Source of the DNA: Aplysia californica | Taxonomy: Eukaryota > Mollusca > Gastropoda > Aplysiida > Aplysiidae | Length of the DNA stretch: 64,000 nt | Direction of reading: 5' to 3' | Assembly (NCBI RefSeq): GCF_000002075.1 | Contig: NW_004797317.1 | Location: 1,345,849 to 1,409,848 of the forward strand | In this document: positions 27,101-36,358 of the stretch, in pieces | How positions within the stretch are numbered: position 1 is the stretch's first letter | How the letters are laid out: each line of letters opens with the position of its first letter | Notes under the pieces: model-generated | Databases searched by the model: none | What the model was told of the DNA's origin: nothing | Seen by the model: the letters and a program-made list of their open reading frames with translations, nothing else | Program-made: the position numbers and the translations under genes

Positions 27101-30100
27101 GAGAGAGTGAGAGAGGGAGAGATGGGGGGGGGGGGGGCTAGAAAGAGGGAGAGAGAGAGAGAGAAGGGGGGGGGGAGAAAAAGAGAGGGAGGGAGAGACA
27201 GAGAAGGGGAGGGGGGAAGAAAGAACGACAGAGAGAGAGAGAGGAGTTTGTTATTATAATAAGAATTATTGTTTCTTGTCATTTTCTCTCTGTGTCGGTT
27301 TTCAGGCTGACCCAGTGCTATACAGTCATTATTGTACACATTAATATATGACCAGTTCCATCTTCTGAATCCCACATTGTTTCCTATCTCTCATCTTTGT
27401 TTCCCATGTACCGTATCCAATTTTTCATATCCCATATCCCAATTTTAACTCTTTCCTGACGTAGTTGTTTTGGGGTCTAGACGTAAATACCTAGTGACTT
27501 AATTCGGCTACACAGGTCCATCACTCAAAACGTAACATATATGCCATGTATATCAAACAAATTGAAGGAAATTGAATAAGGAATACATTCCAACATGAAA
27601 CAAGGATTAATTTTGAACATAAGTATGCATTACAAGGGTTAGAAATGGCGATGGTGGTGAGAAAAATACATTTTGACAGAAAAAATTACACACACTAAAC
27701 ATGTGAAAGCAAATCAGCATAGATAGCTCTATCTTATCCTATACAGGCCAAGAGCAGACTCCATAAATTTTTGACTGTGCAGCTTTTTATTTGAATGCAA
27801 TATTTTTGTTTGAGTTATGATATATACTGAGTCCCGTTAGATCATTTTTTTGACGCAAGACTGCAAGATCTAATTCCCTCGTTTTTCGCCAGACCGACGC
27901 TTTGACAAAGTGAAATTTGGATATTTTCATTTCCTAAACCCTCCAAGTTTTCAATAAAAATAAAATTACTTATAAATAATGGATAATGTTAAAATGAAAC
28001 AAAACTGAGGCACCCCATTATAGCCGATATATTGGCGAAACGTCCGTAAGGAGTGTGGACTCGCGCCAATATATCGGCGATACATCCAGAACGAGTTTAT
28101 TCTGTAAGCCCGCTTCGCTTTCCTTCATCTCATGGGGTGGAACACTTGAAGCAGGCCAAAATATTGAATAATAATAAATATATATATACATCACTGTCGC
28201 CAATGTCCAAATCAGATGTGCTGTTCAAGAACATGTTTTCAACCAAGATTTAATACTGTTTTTTCGGAATCAAGGCTTGGTCTCCATGAGATTTCTTTGA
28301 GGTGTATCCTCTTCGGAAGCGAGTTTATTTTTACTTTCCCTAATATATATATCGAAAACGCTCCCTCTCGAGAGAAGTAATGTGACTCTCTTTACACAGC
28401 ACCAGTCGTCGTATTTCAAGGACCCAGATGATGGGGAAACAACTAGTAGTTGTTTGATATCACTAAGAAGAGGCAAAGACAGTTTGAATCTGCCAGACAT
28501 TGTTATAAGAGATCGTAACATCAAGTCTTGCAGAAACTGTAAAGCAAGACTGCATTACAGTGTTGCCACAATATATTCACTTCTTAAGTTGGACAAAGAA
28601 ATAATTTACTCTCATTGCACGTAATGTCATTATATTGTCTGGTAATTATGTAATTAATATGATGTCGACCAAGGACAACGAGCTAGACTAACTACGACAC
28701 TGAGACCAATCTTAACCATCCTTGCGATATGAAATGACTTGACAGCAAACTTTATGAGTTTGATCGGTGAACATCTTGCTGCTTAAAATCATTAAATAAT
28801 TTTCCTCGTTTTTGTTTGTTGATTTTCAGTTTTCTTTTCTTCCTTCAAATCCACCCTCCCAACCCCAACCCTTTATTTTTCCTTTTTGTTCTTAAATTGT
28901 TTTTGTGAGTTGATTTTTGTTATAAATCTTTCAATCTCAGCAATTCTCGTTCCATAGATTTTTAACCGGTACCATTCTGTACCTCCTCTTTCCTCCCCAA
29001 ACAAAGTTGTACTGAAGTGGGGACTCCAAACAGCCGTGGCCAAGTTGTACACACACGTGCGCGCACAAACACATAGGAGGCTACACACATATAGATCTAG
29101 ATTTATACACAGACACACACACACACAAACCCCAAGCAGCCGGCGATGAAACCAACCTCGCGTCGCCTAGTGACATAGCCCATCAAGCGCTATGCAGCAA
29201 AGTGAGCCCACCACAGCGTAGACAAAATAACCCCAAAGAGGAAGTGTGGAATGTCTTTTTAGAAGAGAATGATCGTCCGACTCGGTTGCCTCAAAACACA
29301 AACGTGTTTGTTTTCAGTTTCAGGCGACCGAGGCAGGTGATCGGCCAGATTCAGTCGTAATGGGCACCCCGTATTTGATTGCAGGTTCAAGTGTTGTTGG
29401 GTGAAAAAAAGCTCAGGTCCAGTGAATGGATAGAATCTAAGGCCCCCTAAGGACTGACGGCTAGACTGGCAGTCTAGCCGTACTTATTTTAAATATGATG
29501 GCTAGACTGACCATTTAAAAAAAATAGGCCTACTGAATTGTAGTGTAATAAATTATTAGTGTGCAGTACCTAAAGTATTTGTATTTGAGACGAAACCAGG
29601 TGCCTTAAGGACAGTGCTTGTATTTTAAACCTCCTGTTTTCTAATGTTAATAGGGCCTAAGATAAGTACGGCTAGCCTGGCAGTCTAGCCGTACGCAGTC
29701 TAGCCGTACTTAAGTACGGGTAGACAGCCTGGCTAGCCGTACTTAAGGACGGCTAGACTGTCAGGCTAGCCGTACTTTACATTGATGGCTGAATTGTAAA
29801 TGAAATGTTTAGTTTGCAATGCCTAAAGTATTTGTATTTCAGACAAAACCAAAAGGTGCCTTACTGACTTGCATGTATTTGAACCTGAATAATTACTAGA
29901 ATCTAGATCTAATGAGACCTGTGTACTTAACAGGCTTGAGTCGATAGGGCCAAGCCTAGATTTAAGTACGGCTAGACTGGCAAGTACGGCTAGACTCTCA
30001 GTCTAGCCGTACTTAACCCTAGAAGCGCTCAGCGTTTCACCGGAAGTAACCCGCCAAAAATGCCCCGCTGCCACGGACGATCAGTTGTAAACATGGGGGT

Positions 30101-32542
30101 TTGGCGGGGAGAAACAGCTGAGATACCATAAATGTATACCTGCTACTGAAAAATGACCATTTACGACTCAACGGATGATAAAAAGCATAAAAGCATATAT
30201 ATTTTCATTAAGCTGATAGAATGATGAGCCATTCAAAAATGATCAGCGATCAAATAAATACAAACAAAGCCGAGAACGGGATAGACTCAACAATTAGTAC
30301 ATGAGCACGGCGAAACAAGTTATAACACATAGCGTGTAGTTGCTCAGCGGGACCGCGTCACTTTATCGATCGATATCTCGGCCAAGAGACGCTCTACGAG
30401 GCCAAGATAACTTGCAAAGTCATTGGTCACTATTTATTACTTTGGCCTGTAATTGACTACGTCATTTTCCATATAAGGAACACTGGAATTTTCCATTGAA
30501 AAGGGTCAGCGTCTATGCCCTTTATATAGGGCCTGCACGCTTCCCGGTCGAAGTAAGTCAGCCCTATATATAGGGCGTGCGCGCTTCCCAGGTAGCCCGG
30601 CTCACGCCCTTTATATAGGGCCTGCGCGCTTCCAGGGTTGACCCTTTTCAATGGAAGATGATTTCAGGGAATAGTGCTGTTTTATCAGGATGTCTATTTG
30701 TGAGAGACGCATTTCTTGCCACTTGGCAATGTAAGGTTCTGGGTTGAATTCTTTGATCTCAGGACCATTGGGACATATAATTAATATAGGCATGATATCA
30801 TCTTTTCAAGCATATCTCTGGAAAGCAAATGCCTTCAGTCACCGAGGATGCGCCTCTTCAAAGAAAACAGGGATTATATGAGAGCCAAATGAGACAGATT
30901 GGGAAATTTCCTTGCTTTTTTCAAGACTGAAGCCCTGACTTTCGGAGAGAAACATGAGCCACTCTTTCTTTATTTTCAGTGTTGAGCATCCTTGGTGTTG
31001 AAGCACAGTCTCATAATGAGCTATCAAGTCATCCATCTGTGTCTCATCATATTCTTTTAACTCATCAATTTGTCAGTTTCAGACACATTTGTCCTGTCAA
31101 ATATCCCTGCACTCTTCAAAACTTTATCTTTTGATGTGCCTGAAAATCTTTCTTCCAAGCACGGCACCAGTTTATCCAACACATCTTTTATGTTTGTAAT
31201 CATCACACTTGCACTTTCTCTCACATCTACAGTCTTCTTTTTCATCAGATCTTTTTTCAGACACTGCTGAGGTTTGGTTAATGTGAGTGTGTTTGCGCTA
31301 GCCATGACAAAATGGACCCAATGGTCAAGCTGAGCAGAGTCTGACTGAAGCTTTGATGAGATTTCAGACAAGTCAAACAGGATGTCTTCATACTCTCTCT
31401 CTCTCTCTCTCTCCCACGTGTGTATCTTAAAAATTAAAAATAATCAATAATGCCCCCCCACCCCCCATTCCGGTGTCCCATACTTCGCGGCGTTCAGACT
31501 TTGAATGAACTTTGGAGACCCCAACAACCGGTGCTCACACTCACACGATGTGGTACCTTGTGACTAAGGTTCACTGACCTGCCACGGCGGCGAACCCGAC
31601 AAGACGCTTGTATAACTTTCTTTTCTTTTTTTTCCAAAAGTGACAGCACTGGACAAATATTGATTTATTTTCATGGTGGTACATTTTTTAAAAACAAAAA
31701 AACAAGGGCACAGCAAAAATTGCCACGGTTAACCCTTTGATTTTAAGGGCATTACGGCAAATTGTAAAGGCACCAAAAGGCAAATTGCCGCGGTCTATTT
31801 CAAGCCCTGTGAGTCTATCGCGTTCTCGGCTTTGTTTGTATTTATTTGATCGCTGATCATATTTGAATGGCTCATTCTATCAGCTTATAATATGCTTTTG
31901 GCTTATAATATATAGTCATAGATCTAGATCTAGATCTAGATCTATGCTTTCTATCATCCGTTGAGCTGTAAATGGTCATTTTTCAGTAGCATACATTTCG
32001 GGTATCTCAGCTGTTTCCCCCCCCCCGCCAAACCCCCATGTTTACAACTGATCGGCCGTGGCGGCGGGGCATTTTTGGCGGGTTACTTCTGGTGAAACGC
32101 TGAGCGCTTCTAGGGTTAAGTGTACGGCTAGCCACTTCGTTAATTAATGTTAAAGGACAGGAGCAAAACCCACCCCAGGAAACTGTTGTCTAGTGTCTAG
32201 TAGTGCAGTGATGTCTATAGGCCTAGAGGTCTTTGAGTAGCCTATATAGAAGAAGTAACAAAAAACAATCATTGTCAATCAACAGTCATCGACAGTGTGC
32301 TGCACAGCAGACAGACAGCAGTCTGTCAATTCGTAATTCGGTCTCGCAGAAAATGGACTAAAACTAAAAGTAAAAACTCCAAAGACTAGATCTAGAATCT
32401 ATAACTAAATTACCTCATGTTGCACACAGTCAATGCATCTAGGTTTGAGGCAATGCTTGCAAAGATAAAGGCGGCATATTGGGAACTTTTTGCCGCACGA
32501 ACACAGATACTTCACTAAATTGACATCCATATAAGTCGCCAT
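12386..32542 (-). CDS. DCTN4: Dynactin subunit 4 (p62), complete, 14 exons
   Basis: This is a subunit of the pointed-end complex of dynactin, the cytoplasmic partner of the dynein motor. Exons in transcript order: 32414-32542, 25605-25675, 24857-25035, 24117-24160, 23527-23628, 23080-23144, 21693-21802, 21199-21308, 20086-20159, 19716-19770, 17841-17945, 15274-15380, 14018-14096, 12386-12508. All have AG/GT borders and consistent phase. They join to 1353 nt, or 450 residues plus stop; the human protein is about 460. The N-terminal Cys-rich zinc region is intact: CSC at 14-16, CxxC pairs to Cys52, [14 protein letters not shown] from 68, and [12 protein letters not shown] with Cys109 and Cys112. 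Other landmarks are a basic helix [37 protein letters not shown] (Cys269/Cys272), [11 protein letters not shown] and [10 protein letters not shown]. The start ATG has A at -3 and G at +4. All exons were read directly; the identity rests on remembered human DCTN4. Confidence 0.97.
15580..15681 (-). mobile_element. Transposon end with repeated GATTTAAATC palindromes (hAT-like)
   Basis: Read on the minus strand, the sequence begins CAGGGTTGGGTTGATTTAAA and then repeats TGATTTAAATCA several times. CAGGGTT-type termini with internal TTGATTTAAATCAA blocks are common in hAT MITEs; this is from memory. Only one end was found, so it is a truncated copy. It abuts the MITE that starts at 15682. Confidence 0.5.
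15682..16152 (+). mobile_element. Palindromic MITE with TATGTG ends, copy 1
   Basis: The left end TATGTGTCAAGATGCCGTGA.. and the inverse of the right end TATGTGAGGCGCTGTGGTGA.. both continue into AAATCAGGTGCTC. The interior shares GAAAATGGCCACCAAAGT and TTGGAAACTGCAAAATTACA-like blocks with the elements at 53097-53511 (same orientation) and 54699-55138 (inverted). It is non-coding and lies in DCTN4 intron 11. Confidence 0.75.
18006..18807. mobile_element. pogo-type MITE, about 800 bp, uninterrupted copy
   Basis: The left end CAGTGGAATCCTGTTATAAC and the inverse of the right end CAGTTGAGTCCACTTATAAC form terminal inverted repeats. TA precedes the left end (18004-18005). The interior matches the outer element at 35111-36714 in inverted orientation over almost its whole length, including the CGAATCAGGTTTCTTTCTCTAG block. 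No transposase frame is present. It lies in DCTN4 intron 10. Confidence 0.85.
20762..21073. other. Assembly gap (312 N)
   Basis: This run of N sits in DCTN4 intron 8, next to a long (GA)n repeat that probably caused the gap. Protein frames that span it are meaningless. The true length of the gap is unknown. Confidence 0.98.
21102..21190. repeat. (GA)n microsatellite next to a DCTN4 splice donor
   Basis: Nearly pure GA runs for about 89 bp. On the transcribed strand it is a (CT)n tract that starts 8 nt after the exon ending at 21199, whose donor GTACAT is a weak match to the consensus. Confidence 0.95.
21978..22484 (+). mobile_element. tRNA-derived SINE, copy 3, with 11-bp target duplication
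   Basis: The head GGGGCTCTCGTGGCATAGAG.. is tRNA-like with an A-box-like segment. The B box is damaged (CCCGGGTAGCGATCG). The body and the GCAGTTGCGAGCGCCGTAAA tail match copy 2 closely. Exact AAACAATAACA repeats lie at 21967-21977 and 22485-22495, showing a retroposed insertion. It sits in DCTN4 intron 6, in opposite orientation to the gene. Confidence 0.87.
24059..24090. repeat. Small tandem repeat, three 13-bp units
   Basis: CTTAACTAGATGT is repeated, with the third unit partial, just downstream of DCTN4 exon 4 on the transcribed strand. Confidence 0.8.
25200..25366 (-). mobile_element. Diverged short MITE of the CAGTGGAGTC family
   Basis: AACAGCGGTAAACCA, GATTCCCTGATATTTTTC and CACTGAAGAAAATCCAGC match the interior of the element at 38869-39040 in order. 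The termini are eroded (GATTCCACTGAAC at the right). It lies in DCTN4 intron 2. Confidence 0.5.
27067..27245. repeat. GA/G-rich low-complexity tract
   Basis: GAGAGA and poly-G runs alternate over about 180 bp. The long Leu/Ser/Pro frame on the minus strand is a translation of this tract. Confidence 0.9.
28023..28079. repeat. Inverted repeat with 15-bp perfect arms
   Basis: GCCGATATATTGGCG and CGCCAATATATCGGC are exact reverse complements separated by 27 bp. No coding or RNA gene context was recognised. Confidence 0.85.
29449..30016. repeat. Array of GGCTAGACTG palindromes in a tandemly repeated unit
   Basis: Clusters of CGGCTAGACTG and its inverse CAGTCTAGCCG, often joined as near-perfect palindromes with GTACTTAA edges, occur around 29449-29510, 29660-29780 and 29955-30016. 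The spacers between clusters are related: both carry CCTAAAGTATTTGTATTT and GGTGCCTTA. The unit is therefore about 250 bp and repeated. The piggyBac-like element has landed in a TTAA of the last cluster; the array resumes as GTACGGCTAGCC after 32120. Confidence 0.8.
30492..30655. mobile_element. Small hairpin element with three 28-bp repeats
   Basis: TCCATTGAAAAGGGTCA (30492-30508) is matched exactly by its inverse at 30639-30655. Between them are three copies of GCCCTTTATATAGGGC followed by STGCRCGCTTCC (from 30517, 30561 and 30606); each GCCC..GGGC core is itself palindromic. It looks like a MITE or foldback inserted at the edge of the hAT-like fragment. Confidence 0.7.
30656..31400 (-). 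pseudogene. hAT-type (ZNF862-like) transposase C-terminal fragment, broken
   Basis: Three minus-strand frames follow one another and read like the C-terminal part of hAT-derived ZNF862-like proteins. They carry [43 protein letters not shown] with IKKEWLMFL, and finally [17 protein letters not shown]. The coding sequence is interrupted by frame changes and lacks the catalytic region. The assignment is from general resemblance and memory, not from a search. It lies wholly inside the piggyBac-like element. Confidence 0.45.
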
Positions 32543-32968
32543 ATTGGATGACACATCCTTCGGGAGAAAAGTAGGAAGGGGCGAAAGGGAGACAAAGTGA
32601 GACTTGGTTTCAAAGGGAGACTATTCAGCTAAAACCAACTCTCAATCGGGAAAATCCGATTAGATCTAAAATCATACTAAAATGACAGATTGAGCTCTGG
32701 ACTCTGGAGGGGGTCACTTCAAAATAAACTCTTGCTCACTTTCATCTTTTTATTGTCCATTAGAACGCTAAAATAAACAAAGCAGATCTTCGTTTGAAAT
32801 GAAAACTGCCAATTCTTTACCACAAGTAGATTGCATTGAATTTAAAATACGCACTCTGCTATGAAGGAAGATTTAGGCCTAAGTAGATTGGAGAAAGGGG
32901 TTCCGTTCAATCTTTTTGGTTCCCATCCCATCCCAGTGAACGTCATTCTTGCATTGGAAACATTCATC
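32543..32968. promoter_or_regulatory. Probable bidirectional promoter, DCTN4 / membrane protein gene
   Basis: The two start codons are divergent and only about 426 bp apart (318 bp if the upstream ATG at 32861 is used). Immediately before the DCTN4 start, the minus strand reads CCAATATGGCGAC. This is a YY1-like ATGGC context that includes the start codon and carries CCAAT just before it. No TATA box was identified with confidence. The transcription start sites are not visible from sequence. Confidence 0.55.
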
Positions 32969-35900
32969 ATGGCGACCCCCACAACCTTGAATGTTGGTGA
33001 GCCCGCTGATGAAAGATCGGTTGATGCAGAAAATGTCCCTGATGCTGCACAAAGTTCCAGTAGTGGTGATCAAGAAAAGATCTACAATGAACCCCCACCT
33101 ATAACAGACTTCTTTGCATTTTCATCACTCGCTGACGAAGACGAAATTCAGATGCGCCGGTATCCCTACAACAGAAACTACGACGACGATGCCAAAGGAG
33201 ATTCGGATGGGGACAGTTCCATTGATAATTTCTGGCGAATGTTCCCAGAGTTCCAAATAAGGGCCAGCGATGTGTGCTTTAAGATCACACCAGCAATAGG
33301 AGCAGTATGCTATGAATATTTTTCTTTGTCTGTTATGGATCCACAATGGTTTAGCCGGTAAGTCCTGACCTGGTAGACATCTAGAATCTGCACAGCAGGC
33401 TTTTAAATTTAAACAATTTGATGTAGATCTAAAGTTTAACTTTTTTCTTGTTACTGTAATTTTCGATGATATTTTGCGACCTCAGTGCTTTCTTGTTGTC
33501 TGTCTCTTTGTTGAAATAAACAGATTCGCATAATTTCACGTTTTTGGGCTCAGTTCGCCTCTAATTTCACTGAAATTTATCTTTCATAAACAATGGGGAC
33601 AGATAATTCTGAATTGGAGAAATTGAGGCAGTTTTGTCTCAGAAAACCTATCGTCTGTATCAATGGAAGTGGCACAAAGTGGTGAAGTTATGGGAATAGC
33701 TTCCAATCTATTGACCGGCGTGACGCCGGAGAATAGCCACTTGCTTTAAAAAAAAAATTAATTACAGAAAAACTAGATCTCTAGATCTATAACTATTACA
33801 CTCAACAAAATGAAGTGGAATGACAAATGGTGGTGGAAATAATGATTATGCTGTAGTGGTGGCGGAAAGATCCTGAGTCATCGGTTTCCGTGTACTTAGA
33901 CACTGCCATTGGGCCATGAGAGTAGTCTTATATGACTTTTAACACAATTACACAGTCCTATTAGGTAGTTCTAGTTAGTTCTAATTCTTGTTTTATGTAA
34001 AATCCCGTGGCGACAATTATTAAATTTAACCTCCTTACTCTCACTTACAATGCGAGTCTGAATTTTTTTAAAGTCCGTAGCCGTAATAGTAATAGATTAC
34101 ACTCATGCTCAGACAGTCTGAATAGATAAAAAATCTAATCGGACTCAAGTCCGAATAGAACTGGCCTAATAAAATTCAGTTAAGAGAGAGAGGTTGCTCC
34201 AAAGAAGAAAAACAAATGGGATTTTTGGTTTTTTTCGATTTACCACTTGATCTATATCTAGGTATACCATGTTTGGTTTTTATGCAGACTCCGGCACTCT
34301 TCAAAAGAAGTGGTCTCGGCTTAACTCCATAGAAATTGTGTGAGGTGACCTATCAGTACTATCACTGTTTTAACTGTTTACCCGGTCTGTGACAATGGAC
34401 GTGAGCATGAACTTGCGACAGGAGCGTTGCTCATTCTCCGATAGGTGGTGACCCTTTTGTTTATGTTACCTTTTCTTCCTCGTCTGATATTTTTCGATTT
34501 GGTTCACCCTTTTACACTGTCTTCATCTTTTGATACACTCTGTAGAATTTAACACATCACAGCAGTTGCGAGGCTTCATCTCTCTGTGTTCTGTGTTAAC
34601 AAAAATGTTTCACCACACATTCAGATAAATCCATGCTCTGTTAATGGGGACATCAATGTAGAAAAGTAACCAATGTCCTGAGCCTGCAACCATCCCCAGT
34701 TGGAAACTCAGAAGGGAATGATTCTGATTAAAATAAAAACAATAACAACCCCCTTTCCCTAAACACCCCCCCCCCCCCCAAAACAAAAACAAAGAGACTA
34801 AAAAAATCCAGCAACAACAACAACAAAAACATTCCAACACCCCCCCCCCCAACCCCCTTTCCAAAAAACGAAACAAACCATTATATTTATTAATTAGCCT
34901 AACAGCAGTTCTCATCCTGTAGCGACATCCGGTTATGACCTCAGAAGGGAATAGTTTGTTTACTTCATTTTCATCAGTCCTGCCTAAGACGGCCACTTTT
35001 TTCCTTGACAATCGGTGGCTGCCTTACACAAGTGCGACTGCATTTTTATGATAAGTATCTCATCACTCGCGTAAAAACTGATGATGCGAAACTCAAAATC
35101 TGACCATATACAGTGGAGTCCACTTATAACGAGTCCAGAAATAATGAAAGGTCTGTTATAAAGACACTATTCTAAAGCCCCGTTTTTTTTCCCTAAATCT
35201 TTGTAAATAAAATACTGCTATAGCGCAATCAGACAAATACGTGAGTGGGTTATAGCAGAATAGTGCTGCTGCTGTGCACAGCGCTTAGGCCATTTATACC
35301 ATACGTAAAACCTCGCCAGTTGAGATACTTGTTGGTGATCTAGCGAAACAAAGAATGGGGGAGCCCACGTGTGCCAACTATGAAGGCTGGAGCGAATGAG
35401 TGGGGAGGGTGTTTCATGCGCAGTGCGCGGCAGACAAGCAGTTGTGAAGCAGAACGCATTGCATGATAGGCCAACCTAGTCTAGATTATCTAGGCCTAAC
35501 ATGCCTTTCATTTCTCCAATGGGGGAATAGAGAGGCCATAGTGCTGTTATGGACGGAGCAAATGTATGACGTGCGCAAGCAGACAGAACACACCACAGGG
35601 TGTGGTGGGGTGGGGACAACACAACGGACGAGTTAGCCCACAGAACTTTCTTTCTGATCGCCAACGCCGAATTTAAACATTGTTAGCTCTAGAGAAAGAA
35701 ACCTGATTCGATTTTTGATCAAGTAAGGTCAAGAGGTCATGTTGGGCAAAATCATCATCAGGGGCGATAACAAAAAGAAATACAGTGGAAACCTGATATA
35801 ACAGGGGTAGTGGGAGTAGAGAAAAAGTCCTGTTATATCCGATCCCTGTTAAATCCGAAATGCAAGGAAAGAGAGCATTTGTGGACAAATCTAGCTGTAC

Positions 35901-36284
35901 TTATTCATGGGTATTTCCCTTGCCACAAGTACCCACGAACAGGGGTTTTGGTACCAACTTTTTCCTTGCGTCCTTAAACCACATCAGAAGAGCTTGGTCC
36001 ACAGCATCTACATCTGGTAGTCTCATCTTCTTTCGATCCAGAGCAAACTTTTCATTGGAGTGCTGCCACTATCTTCTCTCTATCCTTGATAATGGTGGGA
36101 ATCGACCCTTGTGGAATGTCGAACTGACAACAAGTCTCTGCCAGTGGAGCTTGCTTTTTGTCAACGGTCTGAATTATTTCATATTTTTTGTCAATTGAAA
36201 GGCATTTTCTCTTGTGCTTGACATCGTTGGTGACCATAATGAAAGAAGTAGGCTTAGATCTAATCCGACCGGTCGTCCTCTCTC

Positions 36285-36358
<74 letters not shown>

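Larger units (their letters stand above)
30017..32115. mobile_element. piggyBac-like element with long terminal inverted repeats, 2.1 kb
   Basis: The element is flanked by TTAA on both sides (30013-30016, 32116-32119) and begins and ends with CCCTAGAAGCGCTCAGCG and its inverse. TTAA targets with CCCTAG-type termini are the signature of the piggyBac superfamily. The inverted repeats are unusually long: about 275 bp at the left (30017-30291) and about 309 bp at the right (31807-32115), where extra (GATCTA)n lies inside. No piggyBac transposase was seen. The centre holds a hAT-like coding fragment (30656-31400) and a small hairpin element (30492-30655), so the element is non-autonomous. Confidence 0.85.
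25676..32413 (-). other. DCTN4 intron 1 (6.7 kb), repeat-rich
   Basis: This is the largest intron of the gene. It contains GA-rich low-complexity DNA (27067-27245), a palindrome (28023-28079), the CGGCTAGACTG array and a piggyBac-like element. No host exon was recognised within it. Confidence 0.65.

Noticed and set aside
27000-27375. 127-codon minus-strand frame rich in Ser/Leu/Pro
   Set aside because: It is a low-complexity translation of the GA/G-rich tract.
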